Positions 1 to 7,077 of a stretch of 17,253 nucleotides of DNA are shown here, piece by piece. Within the stretch, counting starts at the first letter, position 1, and every line of letters begins with the position of its first letter. The notes beneath the pieces are model-generated. The model was given only the letters and a program-made list of their open reading frames with translations, was not told the origin of the DNA and ran no database searches. Both the position numbers and the translations under genes were made by a program. Source of the DNA: an uncultured Fidelibacterota bacterium (lineage in GTDB: Bacteria; Marinisomatota; Marinisomatia; Marinisomatales; TCS55); contig CAJWTA010000018.1 of assembly GCA_913046805.1 (NCBI GenBank), positions 1 to 17,253 of the forward strand. Direction: 5' to 3'.

Positions 1-127
1 GAACTAAACTTAAAAGTTTTTTATCGGTTTCAGAGGCTCCAGCTACGAGTTTTTCATCAGTTTCAACATACCATCGCATTGTAACTAGATATTTATATTT
101 TTTTGATTCTTTGTCTTTTTTACTCAT
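1..127 (-). CDS. Unrecognised protein, N-terminal 42 residues only (cut by left window edge)
   Basis: An open frame starts at ATG 127-125 and runs off the left edge without a stop, giving 42 complete codons. The start is preceded by AAGGAG (140-135) with a 7-nt spacer, the clearest Shine-Dalgarno sequence in this window, which is the main reason to believe the gene. The visible protein begins MSKKDKESKKYKYLVTMRWY: a lysine-rich head followed by an amphipathic stretch with no signal peptide or membrane segment. I do not recognise the family. It follows sufS by 50 nt on the same strand, so it may be the last gene of the suf operon, but its strong ribosome site would also suit independent translation. 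No function is assigned. Confidence 0.6.
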   Translation of the reverse strand, partial: MSKKDKESKKYKYLVTMRWYVETDEKLVAGASETDKKLLSLV

Positions 128-134
128 TAACAAT

Positions 135-140
135 CTCCTT
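135..140 (-). promoter_or_regulatory. Strong Shine-Dalgarno site of the unrecognised gene after sufS
   Basis: AAGGAG on the minus strand, 7 nt before ATG 127-125. It stands out because most other genes here have weak or no such motif. It fixes the start of the short partial gene at the left edge. Confidence 0.6.
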
Positions 141-177
141 TAAGTTCTGCATGAATCAGCTAGAAGCTAAAAAGCAA

Positions 178-1383
178 CTATCTTAAAATATTTGCAGTTT
201 TTTTAATACTTTTTACGAGGTTATCGATATCATTTGTATCGTTGTAAAGATAGAAACTAGCCCTTGCTGATGCAGAAATCCCAAGCGCATTCATAATTGG
301 CTGAGCGCAATGATGGCCAGCGCGGATACATATTTTATCCGTATCTAGAAATTTCGCTAGATCATGTGGATGGACTCCTTCAACATTGAACGGAATGACT
401 GCTCCTCTATCAGAGGGGCTTCCATAAAGGGTAATATCATCTATTTTTGACAATTCCTCTATTCCGTACTCTAGCAAAGCATTTTCGTGCATTTGTATAT
501 TTTTTAATCCAATTTCATTAATATAGTCAATTGCTCGACCCAGACCAATTACTTGCGCTATGTTTGGTGTTCCTGCTTCAAATTTCCATGGAATTTCATT
601 CCATGTTGACTTATCCATGGTAACATTATTTATCATTTCTCCACCACCTAAAAAAGGATCCATTTCGTTAAGAATTGATTTTCTGCCAATTAGAACTCCT
701 ACACCGGTTGGACCAACGATCTTGTGTCCTGAGAAAACGTAAAAATCACAGTCTAAAGCTGCAATATCTACAGGAAAATGCGGTACAGCCTGAGCTCCAT
801 CAATTAAAGATAAAACACCTCTTGATTTGGCATGATCTGTAATTCTTGACACGGGGTTGATCGTACCAAAAACATTGGACTGATGAACTAACGCAATCAG
901 GGAAACATTATTAAAATCGGTTTCAATAGATGATAAATCAAGCATTCCGTTTTTTTCTAAAGAGATATGTTTTAAGGGAGAGGAGGTCTTTTCAGAGATT
1001 ATTTGCCAGGGGACAAGATTGCTATGATGTTCCATCTCAGAAACCAAGACCCCTCTATCTTTATTTAAATTACCCATCCCCCATGAATACGCAACAAGAT
1101 TTATAGATTCAGTTGTACTTCTAGAAAAGATCACTTCATGCGTGTCGGGTACGTTGAGAAAATCTTTTACTTTATCTCTTACGCTTTCATATTCATTGGT
1201 TGCTTTTTCACCAATCTCATAGAGAGCGCGGTGAACATTTGCATTATAGTTTGAGTAGTAAGAAGCAACAGAATCAATTACGCACTGAGGTTTTTGAGTT
1301 GTTGAAGCTGAATCAAGGTATATTAGCCCTTTTCTCTCATCATAGATAGGAAATTCTTTTCTTATTTGGTTGGTATCAAGCAT
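178..1383 (-). CDS. sufS: SufS, group II cysteine desulfurase
   Basis: A PLP-dependent desulfurase that takes sulfur from L-cysteine, forms a persulfide on its active-site cysteine and passes it to SufE for cluster assembly on SufBCD. Family members of this group also act as selenocysteine lyases. At 401 residues it is normal in length. The PLP-binding lysine is K221 in the FSGHK motif, the cofactor aspartate is D195 (IDGAQ), EHH at 118-120 supplies the histidine that stacks on PLP, and the catalytic cysteine is C359 in RAGHHCAQP. RAGHHC with a short loop is typical of SufS rather than IscS/NifS. The ATG shares its A with the TAA of sufT (TAATG at 1385-1381), so translation is probably coupled. 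The stop is TAG at 180-178. All key residues are present. Confidence 0.96.
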   Translation of the reverse strand: MLDTNQIRKEFPIYDERKGLIYLDSASTTQKPQCVIDSVASYYSNYNANVHRALYEIGEKATNEYESVRDKVKDFLNVPDTHEVIFSRSTTESINLVAYSWGMGNLNKDRGVLVSEMEHHSNLVPWQIISEKTSSPLKHISLEKNGMLDLSSIETDFNNVSLIALVHQSNVFGTINPVSRITDHAKSRGVLSLIDGAQAVPHFPVDIAALDCDFYVFSGHKIVGPTGVGVLIGRKSILNEMDPFLGGGEMINNVTMDKSTWNEIPWKFEAGTPNIAQVIGLGRAIDYINEIGLKNIQMHENALLEYGIEELSKIDDITLYGSPSDRGAVIPFNVEGVHPHDLAKFLDTDKICIRAGHHCAQPIMNALGISASARASFYLYNDTNDIDNLVKSIKKTANILR

Positions 1384-1937
1384 TAAAGCATGCCTAGTTG
1401 CAACTTGGCAGATTCATTAATCATGTCTCGGTCCCAAGGTGGGTCCCATACAAGCTCTACTTTAACGTCTGCAGTTCCTGGTATTCCTTCAATTTTTTGT
1501 TTTACTTCTGTTGCTATCATGTCGCCCATACCACAACCCGGAGCTGTTAGTGTCATTTTAATGTCTACGTTTGAACCACCACTTTTATGGTCACTTAGCT
1601 CACAGGAATAAATCAAGCCTAGATCAACAATATTAACAGGAATTTCAGGGTCATAACATGTTTTCATAGCATCCCAAACAGCTTTTTCATTTGCTTTTCC
1701 ATCGGCTTCAGTTTCCTCAAGCCATGGTTGCACTTCTGGTATTTTGCCGATCGCGTCAGCATCAACACCCTCAATTCGAACTAAATTTCCACGAACCATC
1801 ACAGTATAAGATCCACCAAGAGCTTGTGTAATGTGTCCCTCTTCGCCTTTTTTTAATGTAACTTTATTACCGAAAGGTATAAGGGTAGCTTCACAGTCCC
1901 TTTCAATGATTACTTGTTCATCAATATCTGAATGCAT
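1383..1937 (-). CDS. sufT: SufT, long-form MIP18/DUF59 iron-sulfur maturation protein
   Basis: Matches the long SufT type: an N-terminal part of about 80 residues followed by a MIP18 (DUF59) domain at about 84-170. Hallmarks are DPEIPVNIVDLGLIY (96-110), APGCGMGD (132-139) with the conserved C135, and VWDPPW (163-168). SufT proteins are thought to help mature or deliver Fe-S clusters to client enzymes, and the family is usually found in suf operons, as here. At 184 residues it is normal for the long form. It begins 1 nt after the sufE stop and its TAA overlaps the sufS ATG. A second, shorter MIP18 protein lies at the front of the same operon (6216-6593), so the two probably have separate roles. 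Client proteins cannot be read from the sequence. Confidence 0.9.
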   Translation of the reverse strand: MHSDIDEQVIIERDCEATLIPFGNKVTLKKGEEGHITQALGGSYTVMVRGNLVRIEGVDADAIGKIPEVQPWLEETEADGKANEKAVWDAMKTCYDPEIPVNIVDLGLIYSCELSDHKSGGSNVDIKMTLTAPGCGMGDMIATEVKQKIEGIPGTADVKVELVWDPPWDRDMINESAKLQLGML

Positions 1938-1938
1938 T

Positions 1939-2349
1939 TTAGATCAAAAGCTCCTTTTGAATTTTATTAATTGCATTACTAAAACCGTTTGTTCTTTGGC
2001 TGCTGATAGCCCGATCAAGACCTACAGAGCTAAGAAAATCCTTCCCATCAATTGACAATATCTCTTCAGCCGTGTGGCCATTGAATGATCGTTCGATAAG
2101 TGTTAACAAACCTTTAACAATCATGGCGTCAGAATCAGTTTTAAAATAAAAATTATCTTTCCTCGTTTGAGATATTACCCAAGCCTGCGATGTGCAGCCA
2201 TGAATTCGATTTCCTTCAGTTTGTTCGTCGTTTGAAAGACCATCCGAACTTTTTGCTAAATCAACTAAGTAGACATACTTGTCTCGGGGGTCTGTGAAAA
2301 TAGAAAATTCCTCATTGATGGATTGAAGTTTTTCAGTAATAGTGATCAT
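1939..2349 (-). CDS. sufE: SufE, sulfur-acceptor partner of SufS
   Basis: A small (136 residue) cytosolic sulfur-transfer protein that accepts persulfide sulfur from SufS, stimulates its turnover and hands sulfur to SufB. The acceptor cysteine is C52 in the loop IHGCTSQAW (49-57), equivalent by motif to Cys51 of E. coli SufE. Two conserved basic/aromatic elements follow, and GLDRAISSQRTNGF (114-127) fits the conserved C-terminal SufE motif. Its ATG lies 3 nt after the sufD TGA and its TAA ends 1 nt before sufT, which puts it firmly inside the operon. Having sufE next to sufS and sufT indicates the SufS-SufE pathway rather than a SufU (zinc-type) system. Confidence 0.94.
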   Translation of the reverse strand: MITITEKLQSINEEFSIFTDPRDKYVYLVDLAKSSDGLSNDEQTEGNRIHGCTSQAWVISQTRKDNFYFKTDSDAMIVKGLLTLIERSFNGHTAEEILSIDGKDFLSSVGLDRAISSQRTNGFSNAINKIQKELLI

Positions 2350-2352
2350 ACT

Positions 2353-3639
2353 TCAAAGCATATTTTTAATTTTTTTTGATACAGCATCATTAATGTACAA
2401 TTTGATTTCTTTATCATTAATTTTTTCTAAAATATCTGATACAAACCCCTTTAGTATAAGTCGATTGGCTTCATTATAACTAAGACCGCGAGATCTAAGG
2501 TAGAATAAGGCCTCAGCATCGATCTGTCCAGTGGTAGAACCATGAGAACATTTCACATCCTCAGCATAAATTTCTAGCTGAGGATTGGCATTCATTACAG
2601 CAGATGGACTTAAAACCAGATTTTTGTTGGACTGATTTGCATTCGTTGATTTAGTATCTTCTCCTACAACTACTTTCCCATTAAATACACCAGACGCATT
2701 ATCAGACAAAACGAACTTAAAGAGCTGATCGCTTTGACATTCGCTGTTAGAATGATTGACAATGATATGTTTATCATGGTGTTGGTTATCTTTAGTAACG
2801 GATAAACCATTTATTTGAGCGTGAGAGCCTTGAGCAGTAAAATTTATCTTTATATCGTTGCGACACAGCACCGCTCCATTTGTTATAAAACTACTTTTTA
2901 GAAAGCTGTCAGCTTCAATGTTATATCTTGTAAAACCAATATGGTGAGAGGCATCGTCTTCTTCTTGCAATCGTATGTGACTTAGTTGAGAGTTGTTGGC
3001 TAAATTAAATTGGGACACAGCATTTGTTAAATAGGAGACGTTTGTTAAGCCTATATAGTGTTCAAGAATTGTAATTTTAGAATTTTTACCTATATGAATA
3101 TCAAACCTTGGGTGGTTCATTAATTTATCAGTTGTATCAGTAGTTAAATAAATGATTTGTAGAGGTTTTTCAATGTTAGAGTTGTCAGAAATACAAATAG
3201 GTAATCCAGAATTCATCATTGAGGTGTTCAGCGAGACAAAAGGATTTGATTTACTAATCCATTCTGAAGATTCGTTGTCTATAGAAAAGACATTAGGATT
3301 TGATTTTAAATAGTTAGCCCCAGTAATTACACTGATCGTATCAGGTATTTGGGAGAGTTGAGGTTGATAATGACCATTAATAAATATCAACGTATAGAAA
3401 TTAGATATTTTTCCTGGAATTTTACCGGATATGGATGGTAGATCAAAATCCTTGGCTAAACGATATTCTTCCTTGGATAATGATCTAAAATCAGTAAACT
3501 GCCATTCTTCCCATTTTTTTGTAGGTAGGCCGGTTTTAGTAAAATTTTCAAATGCTTTGGTTCTTAATGTACGAAGCCGATCATCTTCTATAGGCTCATT
3601 TATAAGTAAGTCCGAAAATTGTTTTTCAAAATTCTTCAT
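2353..3639 (-). CDS. sufD: SufD, scaffold subunit of the SufBCD complex
   Basis: A beta-helix paralogue of SufB that forms the SufB-SufC2-SufD scaffold on which new Fe-S clusters are built; it is also linked to iron entry. At 428 residues it is typical. The C-terminal core shows KCSHGSTTGQ (363-372), where H366 matches by motif the functional His360 of E. coli SufD, followed by FYLRSRGLS and the helical tail that binds SufC. The N-terminal part includes KWEEWQFTD (42-50), common in SufD proteins. Its ATG overlaps the sufC stop as ATGA (3639-3636), so the two are translationally coupled; the stop is TGA, 3 nt before sufE. Confidence 0.95.
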   Translation of the reverse strand: MKNFEKQFSDLLINEPIEDDRLRTLRTKAFENFTKTGLPTKKWEEWQFTDFRSLSKEEYRLAKDFDLPSISGKIPGKISNFYTLIFINGHYQPQLSQIPDTISVITGANYLKSNPNVFSIDNESSEWISKSNPFVSLNTSMMNSGLPICISDNSNIEKPLQIIYLTTDTTDKLMNHPRFDIHIGKNSKITILEHYIGLTNVSYLTNAVSQFNLANNSQLSHIRLQEEDDASHHIGFTRYNIEADSFLKSSFITNGAVLCRNDIKINFTAQGSHAQINGLSVTKDNQHHDKHIIVNHSNSECQSDQLFKFVLSDNASGVFNGKVVVGEDTKSTNANQSNKNLVLSPSAVMNANPQLEIYAEDVKCSHGSTTGQIDAEALFYLRSRGLSYNEANRLILKGFVSDILEKINDKEIKLYINDAVSKKIKNML

Positions 3640-4376
3640 TTCTCAAGCCAGGAATAACCCTTTTTTTCAATTTCCATTGCTAAATCCATTTTACCAGACT
3701 TAACAATTTTTCCATCAATCAAAATATGCACTTTATCAGGTTGCATATATTCAAGCAGCCTTTGATAGTGCGTTATCGCAATGAAAGATCTATCTTTGTT
3801 TCGGTACTCATTAACTCCCTTGGCAACAATCTTAAGCGCATCAATATCTAATCCGGAATCTGTTTCATCAAGAATGGAGAGTTTCGGTTCAAGTGTAAGC
3901 ATTTGTAGAATTTCATTTCGTTTTTTTTCACCTCCTGAAAAACCATCGTTTACGGCACGGCTTAAATATTTTTCATCCATGTTGACTAATTTTAACTTTT
4001 CACGAATTAATCGCATGAAATCAGCAGCATTGATCTCTTCTTTTCCAAGATGTTTCAACTGTGCATTCAAAGCAGCTCTTAAAAAGTATGTATTGTTCAC
4101 TCCTGGTATTACAACCGGGTACTGAAAAGACATGAATATTCCATCAAGCGCTCTATCTTCAGGTGTCATATCTGCAAGATCCTTACCATTGAACATCAGC
4201 TCTCCTGAAGTAATATCGTAGTTTTCTCGCCCAGTAATAATGTTGGCTAATGTGCTCTTGCCAGAACCATTTCGACCCATGATAGCATGAAGTTCGCCGG
4301 GTTTAACACTTAAGCTTAAACCATCCAAAATACTTTTTCCTTCAACCCCAGCATGTAAATTTTTGATTTCTAACAT
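3636..4376 (-). CDS. sufC: SufC, ABC-type ATPase of the SufBCD complex
   Basis: The soluble ATPase that drives conformational change in the SufBCD scaffold. At 246 residues it is standard. Walker A is GRNGSGKS (34-41), the Q-loop glutamine is Q85, the ABC signature is FSGGE (146-150), Walker B is LSILDE with catalytic E171, and the switch histidine is H203. The sequence KKRNEILQM directly after the signature is characteristic of SufC and separates it from transporter ATPases. No membrane segment is present, as expected. It starts 26 nt after the sufB stop, the widest gap between consecutive sufB-sufS genes, and overlaps sufD by 4 nt (ATGA). All nucleotide-binding residues are intact. Confidence 0.97.
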   Translation of the reverse strand: MLEIKNLHAGVEGKSILDGLSLSVKPGELHAIMGRNGSGKSTLANIITGRENYDITSGELMFNGKDLADMTPEDRALDGIFMSFQYPVVIPGVNNTYFLRAALNAQLKHLGKEEINAADFMRLIREKLKLVNMDEKYLSRAVNDGFSGGEKKRNEILQMLTLEPKLSILDETDSGLDIDALKIVAKGVNEYRNKDRSFIAITHYQRLLEYMQPDKVHILIDGKIVKSGKMDLAMEIEKKGYSWLEK

Positions 4377-4402
4377 TTTATTCCAGTGTAGATTATTAGA
4401 TA

Positions 4403-5851
4403 TTATCCAACAGAACCCTCAAGACTGACTTCCATTAGTTTTTGAGCTTCCACGGCAAATTCCATAGGGAGCTCATTGAATACCTCTTTACAAAAACCAT
4501 TAACTATCATAGATACAGCGTCTTCTGTAGATACACCTCTTTGGTTGCAATAAAAAAGTTGATCTTCGCCAATTCTCGACGTCGAAGCTTCATGCTCCAT
4601 CTGAGCGGTTGGGTTTCTTACGTCAATATAAGGGAAAGTATGTGCTCCACAATCATCACCAATTAGAATAGAATCACACTGAGAAAAGTTTCGAGCATTT
4701 TGAGCTCCACTCATTATCTTGACTCCACCTCTGTAAGTATTCTGTCCTTTTCCAGCTGAGATACCTTTTGAAATAATCGTGCTTTTTGTGTTCTTTCCAA
4801 TGTGAATCATTTTTGTTCCTGTATCAGCCTGTTGAAAATTATTTGATAGCGCAACTGAATGAAATTCTCCAACAGAGTTGTCTCCTTTTAGGATGCAGCT
4901 TGGATATTTCCACGTTAAAGCAGAACCAGTCTCAACTTGAGTCCAGGAAATTTTTGAATTATCACCAGAACATTTACCTCTTTTGGTAACAAAATTATAA
5001 ATTCCGCCTTTACCAGTTTTCGGGTCACCTGGATACCAATTTTGAACAGTAGAATATTTAATTTCAGCATTATCATGAGCGATCAGTTCAACAACTGCTG
5101 CATGAAGCTGGTTTTCATCTCTCATTGGCGCGGTGCAACCTTCTAAATAACTTACATGACTATCATCATCAGCGATAATAAGCGTGCGTTCGAATTGACC
5201 TGTTTTGGCAGCGTTAATCCTAAAGTAAGTTGAAAGTTCCATAGGGCACCGGACACCCTTTGGTATATAAACAAAACTACCATCGCTGAAAACAGCTGAA
5301 TTTAAAGCACCAAAATAGTTGTCAGAGATTGGGATAACACTCCCCAAATATTTTTTAACAAGGTCCGGATGATCCTTCACTGCCTCTGAGAACGAACAAA
5401 ATATCACACCGTGCTTCTCAAGCTCTTCTTTAAAAGTCGTTGTAACAGAAACGCTGTCAAAAACAGCATCTACCGCTACGTTAGAAAGTTTTTTCTGTTC
5501 CTCAAGTGGGATACCTAATTTATCGTAAGTTTTGAGTAGCTCCGGATCAACTTCATCCAAGCTTTTAAGTTTTTTTTGTTTTTTTGGTGCGGAATAGTAA
5601 GAAATTTTTTGAAAATCCATCTTTGAATAACTAAGCTTTGACCAATCAGGTTCTTCCATTTTTAGCCACCTGCGATATGCTTTTAATCTCCAATCAAGAA
5701 GCCAGTCCGGCTCATTTTTCTTTGCTGATATAAACCTAATGACGTCTTCATTTAGGCCAGGTGGAATAGTATCTTGCTCTATGTCAGTTGTAAAGCCGTA
5801 CTCGTATTCTTTACCTATAGCTGAATCAATTATTTGTTGGTCTTTACTCAT
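4403..5851 (-). CDS. sufB: SufB, cluster-building scaffold subunit of SufBCD
   Basis: The core scaffold on which sulfur from SufE and iron are combined into a nascent Fe-S cluster. At 482 residues it is close to the family norm (E. coli 495). The C-terminal third is almost unchanged from SufB in well-studied bacteria: [20 protein letters not shown] (392-411), then QMEHEASTS and [13 protein letters not shown]. By motif, C392 corresponds to Cys405 and E421 to Glu434 of E. coli SufB, the residues implicated in cluster formation. [14 protein letters not shown] and LEGCTAPM are also typical SufB elements. It begins 5 nt after the stop of the A-type carrier. No clear Shine-Dalgarno sequence precedes ATG 5851, so coupling to the upstream gene probably supports its translation. 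Confidence 0.97.
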   Translation of the reverse strand: MSKDQQIIDSAIGKEYEYGFTTDIEQDTIPPGLNEDVIRFISAKKNEPDWLLDWRLKAYRRWLKMEEPDWSKLSYSKMDFQKISYYSAPKKQKKLKSLDEVDPELLKTYDKLGIPLEEQKKLSNVAVDAVFDSVSVTTTFKEELEKHGVIFCSFSEAVKDHPDLVKKYLGSVIPISDNYFGALNSAVFSDGSFVYIPKGVRCPMELSTYFRINAAKTGQFERTLIIADDDSHVSYLEGCTAPMRDENQLHAAVVELIAHDNAEIKYSTVQNWYPGDPKTGKGGIYNFVTKRGKCSGDNSKISWTQVETGSALTWKYPSCILKGDNSVGEFHSVALSNNFQQADTGTKMIHIGKNTKSTIISKGISAGKGQNTYRGGVKIMSGAQNARNFSQCDSILIGDDCGAHTFPYIDVRNPTAQMEHEASTSRIGEDQLFYCNQRGVSTEDAVSMIVNGFCKEVFNELPMEFAVEAQKLMEVSLEGSVG

Positions 5852-5856
5852 AAGTA

Positions 5857-6216
5857 TTAGGCTGAAAAAGAGGTTCCACAGCCACAGGTCCTTTCTGCAT
5901 TAGGGTTCACAATTTTAAAACCACCGTTTAAAATATCGTTAGAAAAATCAATTTTTATCCCTTTTAGGTATAGATAACTTTTTAAATCACAAAAAATCTG
6001 CATGCCATGACTTTCAAATACCTTATCAAACTCTTTTTGTTTTTTTTCAAAAGACATATTGTAATTCAACCCAGAACAACCTCCAGTTGTCACTTCCATT
6101 CTAAGGCCATAGCCTTTTTTACCGTCAGCCTCCATAACTGCACTTAATCTTTCAGCCGCTTTTTTCGTCATTTCAATACCTGCATCAAAAATCTCTTTTG
6201 TTGTTGTATTATCCAT
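5857..6216 (-). CDS. A-type Fe-S carrier (SufA/IscA/ErpA/HesB family)
   Basis: A small carrier that binds an Fe-S cluster or iron and passes it to apo-proteins. The three ligand cysteines are in TTGGCSG, ERTCGCG: using the start chosen here they are C47, C111 and C113, with the same 63-residue and 1-residue spacing as IscA. Start choice: a GTG at 6225 would give 122 residues, but it overlaps the ribosome site GAGGAG (6230-6225) itself. ATG 6216 sits 8 nt after that site and forms TAATG with the upstream stop, giving 119 residues. I therefore prefer 6216. It lies between the short MIP18 gene and sufB, so it is the suf operon's own carrier. Which of SufA, IscA or ErpA it best matches needs a tree. 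Confidence 0.93.
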   Translation of the reverse strand: MDNTTTKEIFDAGIEMTKKAAERLSAVMEADGKKGYGLRMEVTTGGCSGLNYNMSFEKKQKEFDKVFESHGMQIFCDLKSYLYLKGIKIDFSNDILNGGFKIVNPNAERTCGCGTSFSA

Positions 6217-6593
6217 TACTCCCACTCCTCGTTTATCTTAATGTGATCATGGTTTTCTGGTTTTACTATTCCTAGACCTAATTTTTTCTTTGCTTCTTCT
6301 GTTATCATTTCTGGATTCCAAGGTGGATCAAAAGTAACCTCAACGAAGGCTTGATTTACTTTATCAAGAGCCTCAAGCTTGCTGCGCACATCTTGTGAAA
6401 TTTGATCACCCATAGTGCAACCTGGAGTTGTAAGAGACATTATAATGTTGATATCCGATTTTGTTTCATCATAAGCCTCTTGAATTTGGATATCATAAAT
6501 GAGGCCTAGGTTCCAAAGGTCAACAGGAAGCTCTGGATCAAAGCATTGTTTTAAAATTTCAACTACCTCGTCCTTGTGAATTAAGTTCTTCAT
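6216..6593 (-). CDS. Short MIP18/DUF59 (PaaD/SufT-like) Fe-S assembly protein
   Basis: A 125-residue single-domain MIP18 protein. It shows FDPELPVDLWNLGLIY (18-33), TPGCTMGD (56-63) with the conserved C59, and FDPPWNPEMITEEA (88-101), followed by a hydrophilic tail of about 18 residues rich in charged residues and His. Bacterial members of this family work in Fe-S cluster carriage or target maturation, and the operon context points to that here rather than to phenylacetate degradation, whose other genes are absent. It starts in an ATGA overlap with the regulator gene (6593-6590) and ends in a TAATG overlap with the A-type carrier. It is a distant paralogue of the sufT product in the same operon and lacks that protein's N-terminal region. 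Confidence 0.9.
   Translation of the reverse strand: MKNLIHKDEVVEILKQCFDPELPVDLWNLGLIYDIQIQEAYDETKSDINIIMSLTTPGCTMGDQISQDVRSKLEALDKVNQAFVEVTFDPPWNPEMITEEAKKKLGLGIVKPENHDHIKINEEWE
6225..6230 (-). promoter_or_regulatory. Ribosome binding site that decides the A-type carrier start
   Basis: GAGGAG on the minus strand, inside the last codons of the upstream MIP18 gene, 8 nt before ATG 6216. A competing in-frame GTG (6225-6223) overlaps the site itself and so could not be served by it. Confidence 0.6.
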
Positions 6594-6988
6594 TGGGTTA
6601 TCTCCATGAGAGTCGTTTTTGAAAACATATCCCTCATATTTTGATTAATTCTTTGAATAGGTGTGAGAATGTTGCATGATTTCATTTGTGAGCAATCAGT
6701 ATTGAAATAGCAATCCATCAAGCCAAGTGGGCCTTCAAGTTTTTCAAAAAAATCTTTTAACGAAATCTGCTCTAGATCAGCTTTGATCTTATAACCACCC
6801 GCAGGTCCTTTGATAGCTTGAATTAGGTTCTCCCTGGCCATTTCTTGAAGAATTTTAGCAAGCAAATGTTGAGGTATTCCGTATTTTGAAGCAATCTCAT
6901 TTGAACTTGAAACACAGCTCTTTGGGGTTTGCTGCATGTGGCGCAATGCAATGAGCGCATATTCAACTTTTCGTGTAATCTTTAACAT
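6590..6988 (-). CDS. Rrf2/IscR-family Fe-S-sensing transcriptional regulator
   Basis: A winged-helix regulator of the Rrf2 family, probably controlling the suf operon it heads. The N-terminal MLKITRKVEYALIAL is the family's usual beginning, a helix-turn-helix follows (NEIASKYGIPQHLLAKILQ), and the wing contains KGPAGGYKI. Three cysteines in CX5CX5C (C93, C99, C105 with this start) match IscR's C92/C98/C104 spacing, implying a [2Fe-2S] sensor. The fourth ligand of IscR, His107, aligns with a leucine here. Start choice: an upstream ATG at 7012 would add 8 residues (140 in total). I prefer ATG 6988 because the protein then starts exactly as IscR does; neither start has a good ribosome site, so this is not settled. 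It ends in ATGA with the short MIP18 gene. Confidence 0.88.
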   Translation of the reverse strand: MLKITRKVEYALIALRHMQQTPKSCVSSSNEIASKYGIPQHLLAKILQEMARENLIQAIKGPAGGYKIKADLEQISLKDFFEKLEGPLGLMDCYFNTDCSQMKSCNILTPIQRINQNMRDMFSKTTLMEITQ

Positions 6989-7042
6989 AAAAAACGCTTT
7001 CGAAGCATGCAAATTTAACGAACTAAAAAATGGACTACAAGT

Positions 7043-7048
7043 AATATA
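7043..7048 (-). promoter_or_regulatory. Candidate -10 element of the suf operon promoter
   Basis: TATATT on the minus strand, 5 of 6 matches to TATAAT, lies inside the left arm of the inverted repeat and about 55 nt before the regulator start. No convincing -35 is found 16-18 nt upstream, which would suit a promoter strongly governed by the bound regulator. Weak by itself. Confidence 0.35.
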
Positions 7049-7071
7049 TACGACAAAATTTATCGTATATA
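7045..7071. promoter_or_regulatory. Inverted repeat, probable Rrf2/IscR-like operator at the suf promoter
   Basis: A perfect 9-bp inverted repeat, tatatacga (7045-7053) and tcgtatata (7063-7071), flanks a 9-nt spacer. Its inner 25 bp line up in length and layout with the IscR type 1 consensus as I recall it (about 18 of 25 positions, including the GAC core and the A/T centre). It sits 57 bp before the regulator ATG at 6988 and overlaps the candidate -10 of the suf operon, as expected for autoregulation. It is not a good terminator for selD, although it starts 7 nt after that stop codon, because the stem is AT-rich and no T-run follows. Confidence 0.55.
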
Positions 7072-7077
7072 ATTAAG

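Noticed and set aside
156..170. Small hairpin (TTAGCT-TCT-AGCTGA) just after sufS as a terminator
   Set aside because: Only six pairs including one G-U, and no T-run after it in the direction of transcription; another gene follows 50 nt later.
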